Below are positions 23,301 through 35,300 of a stretch of DNA of 64,000 bases, one piece after another. Below the pieces are notes generated by a model that worked only from the letters and a program-made list of their open reading frames with translations, did not search any database and was not told where the DNA came from. This stretch comes from Gavia stellata (Eukaryota > Chordata > Aves > Gaviiformes > Gaviidae). The position numbers and the translations under genes were made by a program. Within the stretch, counting starts at the first letter, position 1, and every line of letters begins with the position of its first letter. The stretch is taken from positions 43,101,821 through 43,165,820 of the forward strand of contig NC_082637.1 in assembly GCF_030936135.1 (NCBI RefSeq). The letters run 5' to 3'.

Positions 23301-26300
23301 TTTTTGGTTTTTTTTTTAATGTATTCCCTAAAGCTTGGCCTCTCAAAATGGAGGCTATATAAATATTTAAACAAAAAATTAATTAATGCTTGATCATAAC
23401 TTTTTATTAAACTTGTTTTTCAAAATGCTGAACGCCAAATTCTCCTGTTGACTTTAGTTCATAATAATTAACTAAGATGCCTATTGAAGATATTGACATT
23501 AGCATCCAGTAATGTTGCTGTAATTCATTATTAAGTAGGAGTACTAATAGAACAAAAAGAGGATGTAATAAGTGTTAAAGGGATACAATGCAGTGTGTGG
23601 TGCTGTTTTTACTCTTACTGCTTCACCTGTCCTTGAATCCTCTGTTTGGAAATGGAAGTAGCAATGGTGACATTGTAAACTTACTTTTCTCAAAAGTGTT
23701 TTTTTTCTAACTTTAGGGGAGGGCCAGTGGATAGTACTGAAGAATTACCAGTGAAGATTCAGGTACTCTCTCTCTCATATGATGGTTTATTTAGTAGATG
23801 AATGCCTGAAAAAAGATGAAAGTTCTCAACAGAATCTTATTGTCTAAAAGTTAAGACTGGAACATACTTTTAAAGTTTCTCTTTCATGGAGGTGCAAAAT
23901 AGTAGTTTACATCAGCATCTGGTTGAAACTTCTTTGACACTTAAGTTTATTTCCATTTCTGTATCACTGCCTTTTTGTTTCTTAGCCTTATGAGTAAGCT
24001 GGGTTTGAGTATGGGCACAATCCCTCCAGAGGCAATAAGGAAAATTAATAGCATTTTTCTCTGAAAGGTTCTGCTCCTCCCCTTCCTCTCTTTCCTCCTT
24101 TTGCTTTTGGACTACATACTTGTGTTTGAACCCATCTGTGAACCACTGTAGTAAACATACCATCAAGGGCAAAAAAAATCCCCTCTTTATTCCTACTCCT
24201 TTGCATCTCATTTCCATCTCCCCCCTGCCGCACCCATCAGGGAGAAGCTGGAGAAGTGTGTTAGTGTGTACTAATGAATTAAAGTGGCTCACAGAAGGGT
24301 CTGATGGTTGCTGAAGCCAGCGCACTTCTCCCCTGCTCTGCTGTAGGTTTCCCATGGGCTGCACTCGTTCAGGAAAACCTGCTCTGGCACAGGCTGTCCA
24401 TGGGCTGCAGCTCCTTCAGCCTGTCCCTCTGCTCTGGCATGGGGTCTTCCCTGGGCTGGAGTGTGGGTATCAGCTCCACCATGGAGCACCTCCTCCTCCT
24501 TCTCCGAGTCTGGTGTTCCCTGTGCTCTTTCTCACTCTTTTTGTTCCCACCTCTTCTGCCTGTCTGGCATTTTTTGCCCTTTCTTAAATAGACTTTCCCC
24601 AAGACGCCACCATCTCGGCTAAGGGGCTCAGCCGTGCGCTGGGGTGGGTCACTTGGAGCCAGCTGGAACCGCCTGTGCCTGCCATGGGGCAGGCCTGGCC
24701 CCTCTGCACAGGGGCCACCCCTGCAGGCCGCTGCTACTAAATCCTTGACACATATACCTAATATATGCACACGTAGGATTTTTTTTTTAATATTGTTTTA
24801 TGCAAACTTACTTAAAAATTGCATAGCTGGACAATGTATACGCATTGTAAGGGACTCTGAGAAACTATTGCATTTAAATTAAGCTTTTGGTACTACTTAA
24901 TTTTTGATTTTTATTGCGCAGTGTAACGCTGTGAGCGAGTGTGTTTTTCTTTTCTGATGTAATTAGACAGGTATTCCTGTGAAAGTGACGGTAGAAAGCG
25001 CTTCTACATCTGAAACCCAAGAAACAGAAGATTTAGATGATGTTATCCACCATCCTGATTTGGCAAAATCATTAGATAAGATTAATGTAACAAAGTATCA
25101 ACAATTACAGGTAAGAAGCATGTTCTTTGTCTTAAACTCCATAAAGATAAATTATATCAAATAAACCATGTTTTATTCAGAAAATTATGGTTAAGCTAAT
25201 AACCAGTCATGGAGCAGGACTTCTGAACAACTTATCATTATCCTGCATTATCATAGAATCGTAGAATGGTTTGGGTTGGAAGGGACCTTAAAGATCATCT
25301 AGTTCCAACCCTCCTGCCATGGGCAGGGACACCTTCCACTAGACCACACAGGCTTCCGTTTCAAAAGAAGCGTGTCAAATATGCACTGGATTTCCAATTT
25401 CTGAATAGTTCTAATGAAGATGTGTACGCTATAAGCACATTGTCAAATCAGGGCCATAATAAGGAAGAACTTTACTTAATACACACAGCTGCCATATGTG
25501 TAACTTCTCTGTTCCACTCTTGAATCAGGGTTCACAAATCTTTTGATCAGTGTTACTGCCTGTAGTATTTCCTTCCAAGTATTTCCTTTATAAATGTAAT
25601 TTAATGTTCTTTCTAAGAGCTAAAATATTGTAATGATTGTTGTGTAAAAATAATTTAAAATATAACTGAAAGTGTGTTAAAGCTCCATTTTATAATTGAG
25701 CTTGGTAACAAACTTTTTTCATTTGCTTTTTATTATTCCCTCTACTTCTTTGATAGTTCTAAAAAACTAGCAGTAGTGAGACTGACTATTGCTGCAAATG
25801 TGTTGATGGGGAATGTTCTTATAAAAGGAAGGGAAAACAAAGGGTGTTTCAGTGGCTCAGTAAAGTTGCGGAGGTAGTCTAGCGCTATTATGAAGTAATA
25901 CTCTCAGGCAGAATAACTGGGTTGTTTCTGAAGTGTTAGGATTTGAATTTTGTTTGGAGAATCTGTGCTGCCTCCAAATGAATACTGCTAAAAATAAGAC
26001 TTCTAGTTAATCTGGTTTTGGTGGTGGTTGTCATAGAGCACCACACTGCGTGGATGAACTGTTCATGTGTATAAATACTAAGACCATGTAGCTGTCTTTA
26101 TCTAAGCAAAGTGAAGTTGAAACTTAACTTGTTGCAGATCTATATGGAATGGGAGAGTTAGGGTGGCTTAGAGTTACTATGGAAGGCAAAAGGATTGTAC
26201 AAATACTGCATAACTAACTACCTGCCTTTTTTTTCAGGTGATGCATACTTTTTCTTTAGGCCTACGCTTTTTCTCTCTAGAACTTCTGTTCAGGAAGATT

Positions 26301-29300
26301 GTCAAGGGCTTCACATGTTGCTGCGACTTAAAGTTGTGTAGTGGCTTTCTTCTTTGTAGATGATTTCATATTACTGTTTGTGTGCAGTGTGTTGACGTGC
26401 TGTGTAGTGGCTTCAACACTCTCATCAAGAGCATTGTGTCTGGAATCATGGAATTCCATGTCACATGCGTATTGTGCCAAAAACCTCTATGCAGCAAATA
26501 TGGTGCTTTCAGGAAACACTTGATGTATTTATTCTTGGTGTTTGGAGAGGGAGGAATATTACTTCCAGGACACACTGCAGAGGCAGACAGTGTTTTGTGC
26601 TTTGAGGAAGGGTTGTCATTATTGACTTGTGTTGTTAGTGTTACTTGTAGTATTGCGTATAGAGCAACTGTAAGGAAGGCATAATTTGTGATTAATTTGA
26701 GCTCCTTGGAGGTAAAACTACAAATTTTAGGAACCTACCCCAAAATTGGTTATAAATTTCCTGTGCCTGTAAAGGTCGGGGTTTTCCTGATTTTTCTGAA
26801 TTTGAAAACCAAAATAACTTTATGCCATGGTTGCGTATCTGACAGCACTGCTTAAGCAGTCTCACACTGTTTCTGTGCCTCACCCGTCCTTTTCAGTACA
26901 TGGATGCAAAGCACAGTTTCACGTTATGGCAGAACCCAACTAACAACTTGTTACCATTGAAATGTGAGGTCTATTTCCCCTCTGTCCCTTAGTGCTTTTC
27001 CATTTCTTACTTCAGTCTTTTTCTCTCCTGTGTCTTTTTTCCTGTTTACCTGATTATAAGGCAAGTTGATTCAACTTGCTGATGTGGAGAAAACTCATGT
27101 AGGTCAACAAGGAGAAGTGCAAAGTCCTGCACCTGGAGAAAAACAACCCCATGCACCAGTACATGCTGAGGGTAGACCATCTGGAAAGCAGCATTGCAGA
27201 AAAGTCCCTGGGTGGGTCATGGTGGACACCAAGTTGAACACAAGTCAGCAGTGTGCCCTTGCGGCAAAGAAGGTGAATGGCATTCCTAACTACATTAGGA
27301 GGAATGTTACCAGCAGGCTGAGGGAGATGATCCTTCCCCTGTATTCAGCGCTGGTGAGGCCACACCTGGAGTACTGTGTCCAGTTCTGGGCTCCCCAGTA
27401 CAAGAGAGACATGGGCATACTGGATAGAGTCCAATGAAGAGCCACAAGGATGGTTAAGGGACTGGAGTATCTCTCCTATGAGGAAAGGCTGAGAGAGCTG
27501 GGAGTGTTCAGCATGGACAAGAGAAGGCTCAGGAGGGATCATTATAATATATACAAATACGTGAAGGGAGTGTGCAACAAAGAGGACAGAGCCAGGTTCT
27601 TTCAAGTGGTGCCCAGTGACAGGACAAGAGGCAATGGGCACAAACTGAAACACAGGATGTTCCTCCTGAACATCAAGAAACACTTTTTCCCTGTGAGGGT
27701 GACTGAGCACTGGCACAGGTTGCCCAGAGAGGTTGTGGTGTCTCCATCCTTAGGGATGTAAAAAAACATCTAGACACAGTCCTGTGCAGCTTGTTGTAGG
27801 TGGCCCTACTTGAGCAGGGGGTTGTACCAGGTGACCTCCAGAGGTCCCTTGCAACCTCAACCATTCTATAATATTTTTTTTGGTTGGTTTTCAGCCATCT
27901 TAATGACTCACACTGGCTTATGTGATTGGGTGCATTCCAGAAGGGGAGCACAGTAAGTGGCAGAAGTCTATGGCTGATAATGTGAGAGGGGAAGTGGAGG
28001 ACCCTTTTTATCTGCATTAATTGGGCTTAGGTACTGTCACTAAATAGTTCTTACTGCAGAGCTGCTTGGGTGGGGAGCTGACTTGAGGAATTGATCTAGT
28101 TGAAAAGTAATCCAGTGTATTTGGCTGTAGCAGGCCTCGGCACAGCCTTTCAGTAAAGTGGGACAACCACCTGTGCTAGGACAATGATGGGATTGCAGAG
28201 TGGGAATAGACAGTAAGAGGTAGGAACTCCTTAAACTGCCACTGTGCCAAAAAAGCTCTCCAAACATCCCTTGATGTGACTAAATGACTAGACTTTCACT
28301 TTAGTATGGAAGTCCTTGAGAACTTCTCTGCATCCTTCTGCTCACAGAGGGGCTTTAAGCATACTACTTAGTGAAACAGTATTAGTTGTGTTTTCATTTT
28401 TTTAAAAAAAATCCCTTGCCTAACGAAAAGCTTAATTTCTGCTTAAATGAAAAATAAGAACTGATAAATATTCTTTCCTTCCACTAGAGGGAATCTGAAA
28501 TGTCAGAATTGCCTCTGGTGAAGAATGTAGTTGAGGAAACTCCCAGATTTTGAAATTTTAACTAAGGATATAAATGGTGAACTTTACCCTTAATATAGTT
28601 AGCAGGGTAACTCTTTCTACACATTAATACTATGTGAACTACGTAGAAGTAGAGATTGCACTGTAACTCTTTTTTAAAAATAGGACAACAATGTAAGTAA
28701 GTAGAAAAACATGGCTAATTAGTTACTAAAGTTTTTTTATTTTTTAGCTTTTAAACTTCAGTTTTATACTTCTGTCTTGTGTTGAGTAGTCATATTACAT
28801 ACAGTAATTCTGAGGGCTACAGATATATTTGCCATTCAATTTCATTTTAAAGGCTGACAGTGCTGTCTTTCTGGACTACACTACTAGAAGGGTCAGTCTT
28901 GTAGCTTGGATGTACATTTAGCTCTCTCTGATGTATGTTAATTTTTTTCTGCACAAAGACTAGAGGATTGTGTAAGCTAGTAAATTTCTCTAAAGCAAAT
29001 CAAAGAAAGAGTACATGTAATTTAACGGTGACAAATATGTTTGCACAGGTGCAAGACATCTTCCTTTAAATGTAGTCTTCTGATACTGCTTATGAGATGT
29101 AGCTGCAGTGTTTGTCAATTTTTTTGTGAAGTCAGCCCATAACCATCAAATATTGTGTACATCTACAGTGTGATAAATCAAGTTTAAACAAAACTACAAA
29201 ACCTCCAAATTTCTGTTTAAAAAAATCTTGATAATTTAACTATTTTCTAAGCCTTTGCCCTTTGAAAATACAAACCAGCAATTTGAAGAAAAAGGTCAGT

Positions 29301-32300
29301 GCTGTCACCTTTAGAATTGACTAAAATCGGTCCACAACAGAAGTACTGTAGAACTAAGGTTTCTAAAGTAGAGTTGCTTGCCAAAAAAACCTACACCATA
29401 GAAACTTTAAAATACATACATACATACATACACCCACCCATACTATAAATGGAACTGTTTCAAGTCTGTGGTACCTGGACTGATCTTCAAAGCCAGGTTA
29501 CAGGATTCCAGTTTACATGTCAAGTTGTGAATGGTCTCTACTCTCTGTGCTGTGCTTATGTATCTATAAAAGGATTTCTAGCTCCTGTTATTTCCACACG
29601 TTCTGAGGTAGATTGCAGGAAGATTGTAGTATTTGTTGAAGGTTCTCCTTAGAGATTTCCACCACCCCCCATGTCTGGAGGTGGTTTTGTTACAGCATGG
29701 CAGTTAGATGCTGTTAAATCTCTTCCCAAATACTGTCTTTGAAATGTGGTTTTCCTATACCTTCTGACCTCTGAGAGTCTTTCTCCTGTGTTCAGATGAT
29801 AAAGATATGACTAGCTTTCTAGTTCCGGGGTTAGCTTGGTTGATGCTAGTGTAGGGACCCATAATCTTCACTCTCAGTGGTTGACACTGGGAGGGCTATA
29901 TCTAGAATATTTTAGAACCGGCATCTTTGAATCAGATGCAAAAGTCCCTCGCATCCTACAAGACCTGTGAGGACCTCTTTGCATTTGTAGAGGGATTATT
30001 TTTACTATGTATTCTGTTGCACATCAGTCTTCTCAGTTGGTTGCTTGTATGAAGTGCAGTGGTATGCTCTTGAATAAGCTTTTGATAGTAAACAAAGGAT
30101 TTTAGTACTATTTGGATCTTTGCTCCTCTGTAGAACTGATTGATAAGGTGTCCTATATTACGTGTATGTGCCTGTATACAAGGTGTATAGAGACATGAAG
30201 AAGCTTTGTATATTGTTATTTCATATACATTACCCTCTGAAAGATAAAGCAGCTTGATAATTTTAAGTTTTCACCTTTGGAACCAGAAGACTGTGTTAAG
30301 GCATGCAAGAACAAAAATTCCTATTTGTTCTTCCACTTCAGATGCTGTAATTAAAGATGATAATGCTCTGCTATGATATGAGAAAACGTGGTGATTGCTT
30401 ATAAAATCCTGTCTACTGTTCACTGAAAATGAGAGATTCACTACTTAGAACTAGAAGTTAAAATACCAGTGTAGGCATCTCCTGAATAAGATTAGAATAT
30501 ATTTGTTAGATGTTTGGGTTTGGTTTTATTGTTCTTAATTCAACACTAAGCTGCTTAACTCACTCAAACAGCTCGGGATTGTGAAAAACTTACTTTTTCT
30601 CTGAAGAACTGAGTGAAACCACTTGGAAAGAGTACAGTTCTTACAGTTCAGAATTTTGTATTTCTACTGCTGTAATAAGGAATAAAATCCTGGATGAAAA
30701 ATACACTCTGAAAATCTATGTATGGCTACTAAGGATTTTTTTCAGAGCCCAATTTGAGCTTTTGATGAGGTAGACATATTTAGTTAAAAATGATGTTTGA
30801 CAAGGCCAAGAGCAAGAAGAGGAAGTAGAGAAGAACATACGTTCCTGATGGTAATGTCATAGGTCCAAGAAACTTGTGCTATAACCTCGTGTTATCTATT
30901 GCTATATTGCAAATCTGCTAAGTGAATCACACTTATTTCCCCTTTCCTGTGTTAATTTTTTGCATCCTAGTGTTTTGTACTGGTAGACCTCTGTCATGTA
31001 TTTTTGTAGAAGATATGTTATTGCTTGGAATGCCGTGTGCTAGCTGTTAATTGGACATGTTGAGTTTTTGTATAATATTGCATGTTGATGTGACATTTTG
31101 AGATAAATTTCATGATAGTTTATCTGTGTTATGATAGTTGGAGCTGGAAGAATGCATGGAAAAATTAAAGGAAGAACAAAGAGCCAGAGTAAAGGCTGAG
31201 GAACAGATAATGGAGGTAATGATACTTAACTGTTAATCATCTTTACTTTAAAAGGAGACACCAATCAAACTATCCACTTGCTTAATTTGGAGTAATTATC
31301 AATGACCTCTAATATGATAGCTTCCAGAGTTTCAGTTCAAAGTCACATGGATCATTTACTAGCCTAAGGGCAGTGATGAAATCTGCATTTAGTAATGTGT
31401 GTTTGTCCTCCTGATCCTATTCCAGAGCCTTGAACTCTGGGTCAAGCTACTCTTTCAATGTGTTTCATTCATTTGGGCTATTACTTATGATCTGGGGCAT
31501 CCTGATGTTTGTTTTTCTTGAGAAAGTGATTAAATCTGTTTGCAGTTTGCAGCAGATGTATAGTTTTTTGAGGTCTCCCACCTTCTTTATCACGACTTGC
31601 GCTGAAAAGCTGTTTGTTGCAAATGTTGTTTAATTTGGCTTATTCTGTCCCTTTGATTTTTAAGTTTTGTTTCTGCAGGCCGTAAAAATGTCAGACGGTT
31701 TTCTGCATAGCATGTTGGCCATAGCCGTCAGTAGTTGCGAAGCGCAGTTTCACATTATGACAGAACCAAACTAACAATTTGTCACAGTTAAATTGTGAGG
31801 TCTATTTCCCCTCCGTCCATTGCTGTTGACCTAAAAAGACCCTTTTGCATCAATAAGCAGAATATCTTGTAATAGAGTTGAGTGTAAGATACTGTAAATG
31901 AATGGATTTGGTTCTTAAATGTGATCTAGAGTGGAATGAAAGGGGTGGTACCCTTTGGAACTTGAGCAACAAGTGGTGTCCCACAGTACAGGGAGCAGAT
32001 ATCCACAAAGGACTCTGCACTCTACAAGGTTCATCCTCTGGTGCGGCTATCCCCATCCTCCTGTAATGTGAAGTGCACCAGTGGGCTCTGCTGGATATCT
32101 GTTTTTTGAATACTTAAATGCTTTTTAGGCTAAATACCCACTGCGACAAATCTTTCTCTGTCATGCTAGACTGCTTGGACCTAGCACCTTGTCTTAGGAG
32201 AAGGGATAAACTAAGTAGCAGTAATCTCTACAATTGTTCATTTTTATGCTAGTTTAACAGCTACAGTGCACTATGCAGATCTGTAATTTTTTGTCCTTCT

Positions 32301-35300
32301 TTCATGAAAGATTAAAGAAGGAAAGCCTGTGGTAGCAGCGATTGCATAGCTGTGATCTTAAATGAGTGTCTGAGTTAATGTTTCCCCCAAACACAAAACC
32401 CTGTATATCCTACAGTTATCATTCAACTTTTGTCATTGATTTGATTAATGTTTAATGTGAAGAAAAATCAGATCATCTTAAACTTTCAATTTTAGGATGC
32501 ACAGTGCAGGGAAGAGATGGAGTTTTATGCATTCCCTTTGATAAGAGGAGTGAATACAAGGAGAGCATTGGCCTTCATTAAGGTTTTTTATTAGTAAAAT
32601 AAATTCTTTGGTGTTAATGTGTCATGTCATACATGCAAAATAACATGATATGAAAGCTAATTTTTTTGCTAGCACTTGCTCTGCAACATTCTATACATAC
32701 TGAAGACAGTGCTGAGCCAGCAGTTTTGTCTGCCTGCAGCAATTTCACTATGGTAGCATGGAGTTGGAGCTGTGGATAAACAAACCTGCACAGTGTAACA
32801 GTGCCCTGAATCTTTCTGGTACAGGAAGCTCTATATCACTTACGTGAGTTACTTTGGGTATTTTCTTTGTGATACTGCTCTACAGGCTTGCAAAGGTGGG
32901 ATTGGTTTGTTGGGTTGTTTTTTTTAAACTGACGATACAAATTACCTTTTTCTCTTCCCCCCCCCCCCCCCCCCCCCCTCTCCATAGCTGGAAATTGAAA
33001 ATGCAAGATTAAGGAATCTAAATATCTCCCTATCTGAGGTTCTTCATGCACAGTCAGTAACCAACATGATTTTGGAAGATGAAGGTGTTCTAGGCAGCAT
33101 TGAGAACTCTTTCCAAAAGTTCCATGCTTTTTTAGACCTCCTTAAAGATGCTGGGTAGGTTGCCACTTTACTTAAGTCTTACTGTTTCTGCTGAGATCTT
33201 TCTTCAAAATTATCCTCCCAATGAAGTATGGTGCCTCCTCCCCCCAGATCTCTAGGACTGTACTCTCAAAGAGCAAAGGGAGAAAAATTAACTGTATGCA
33301 CTTACTGCTTAGTCTTTTCTCAGTGCAAAAAACATGATCCAAGCACTGTCAGGCTGAATTCATGATTCAGTCATTGGGAAAGGCTTTCAAGAAGCCCATT
33401 CCAAAAGAGAAGAAAGCTTCTATTAAAGCATGTTTCCAAGTCTTTATTGCATCACCTGTGGCTGTTAGCATTTCCATAATATGAAAGGCTCAAAAGGCAG
33501 TTGAACTGGCTTCAGACAGTGTTATGTTGCCTTGGGCCCCCTTTTACTAGTTGAAGTACAGAAATCTAGATGCATGAATCTGGCCTCTGTACTTAAATTC
33601 TGGATTATTTATTATTACTTGAAATATTTTAGAGAGTATTGATGAAAGTTTGTCTTAAGGCTCTACCACTGTACCTGCAGTTTCTCAGAGGATGGTTCAT
33701 CCTTTCCATTTGTCAAAGAGTTTCATCTTAAGTTCTCAGACCTGTTTTGTAAAGCTTATGTAGCCACGCATGGCAATCTTGTCCAGGAGAATGAAAGAAT
33801 TACATGAAGATACATTGTAGTCTACTCTGCATGTTGGGAGAAGACCACAAAAGATTTTATTTGCCCTCCCTGCCTCCTGCTTCCATCCACCTCCAAACTG
33901 TAATATGTAACTTAATGTAAAGTTCACCCTGGTGCTGTGTTCTAATTTTGTGCCAATCAATTGGTAGAGTTGCCATTACTTTTAAGACTGAATTTCAAAC
34001 TTTGGAGGAAGGAAAAAATGCTCTCGCACTACATAAAAAATAAATTTTTCAGATGGGTCTCACATTATTCACGATAATAGCGAGCTGCTCTGAAAGTTAC
34101 AGAATCCCAATCATAAAGACTGCTCTTCTTAATAAGCTTTTGTTTAATACTGTGCTATCAATTCACGGCTGCAACTTCCCACTTCTTCTTGAGGCTTAAA
34201 ACACCCAAGTGGTAGGTTTGGCCAACTTGTAAGCTGTCAGGTGAAACAACATAACTGTATTTGTGAAGCATGTAATTGGATTTGGCTGTTAGAAATCATG
34301 CTAGTTTGGGAGATGTGCCCCAATCTTCTGCTTGAATGATAGAGTTTTAATCTTTGTTCTGCCTGACAGGGAATCTGCTTGGCAGCATCCTGCTCTGAGA
34401 TCAATGCTAACTGGGAGAACTTAATTTTTAGCCTCATAACACTGAGTGAAGACTGACAGTTTTGAACATGCAGGCTAATTTGTGCAAAGAGGAAAATAGC
34501 TTTAGCTACTTGTTTTCATCTTTATTAAGCTATTTTGGGCTTCTCAGAAAATAATGGAAGAACTATCTTCAAAGCTTTAAACAGATTGTGTTTCTTCCGG
34601 TTTTGAACATTTAGATCTCTCATAGGGTAAGAATTTTTTTGTGTCATTTTCTATTAAACTTTATTTTACAGACTTGGACAACTTGCTGTATTAGCTGGGA
34701 TAGACCAGTCCGATTTTGGTCTTTTGGGGCATCCACAAATGAATTCTACTCTCAGTAAGCCTGCTAACATGCTAAAGGAGAAGTCTTTTGAAGAAGAAAG
34801 ACAAGAACATACCCAGAATAGCAAAGTAAGTCTATAGAGGAAATGCTAGTGGCAATGTACTTGATGCTATTTAATGTACTTTTCAGCTGTTATCCCCCTC
34901 TGACTGAAAGTAATGATTACTAAATGATCTGTGAAATTATTATTGCAATCTTTTGCTGTGGCTGTTTTTATACAGATCATAATAATTCAATTATTAATGT
35001 AAGCTTTTTAAGTGATTAACATTTGGAACAGAAACCATAGTATGTTGTGGTGTTCTAAAGAAAGCATTGGTGGTAATTATGTTGTTTCTTATTCTGAAAT
35101 ATGAAGTTCCAATAGTGGTATGCATCCATTAAAAATGGAAAATACCACAGCTAGGTTTTTTAGAAACATTTCATAATGATGTATAGTGGTTTTAAAAAAC
35201 TTAGCCTGATAATAGAGGGTAGTACAATATGCCTGTTGAAAAGCAGGTATTTTTTTAAGTTATTGCAGTGTATGTATCCAGTCCTGTTAGATTTCTACGT

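Larger units (their letters stand above)
25111..31137 (+). other. CEP78 intron 11 (6.0 kb), repeat-bearing
   Basis: The longest CEP78 intron seen. It carries an antisense CR1 tail (25251-25350), a sense CR1 copy (27100-27875), the first of two similar segments (26760-26990) and a CATA microsatellite (29411-29434). No extra exon was found. Confidence 0.75.
31216..32987 (+). other. CEP78 intron 12
   Basis: This 1.8 kb intron holds repeat copy B (31675-31820) and ends in a C22 tract just before the acceptor. Nothing else was recognised. Confidence 0.7.

Noticed and set aside
24304-24770. Open frames on both strands in the GC-rich block of CEP78 intron 10
   Set aside because: Explained by a repetitive LTR-like sequence; the peptides are low complexity and match no retroviral protein.
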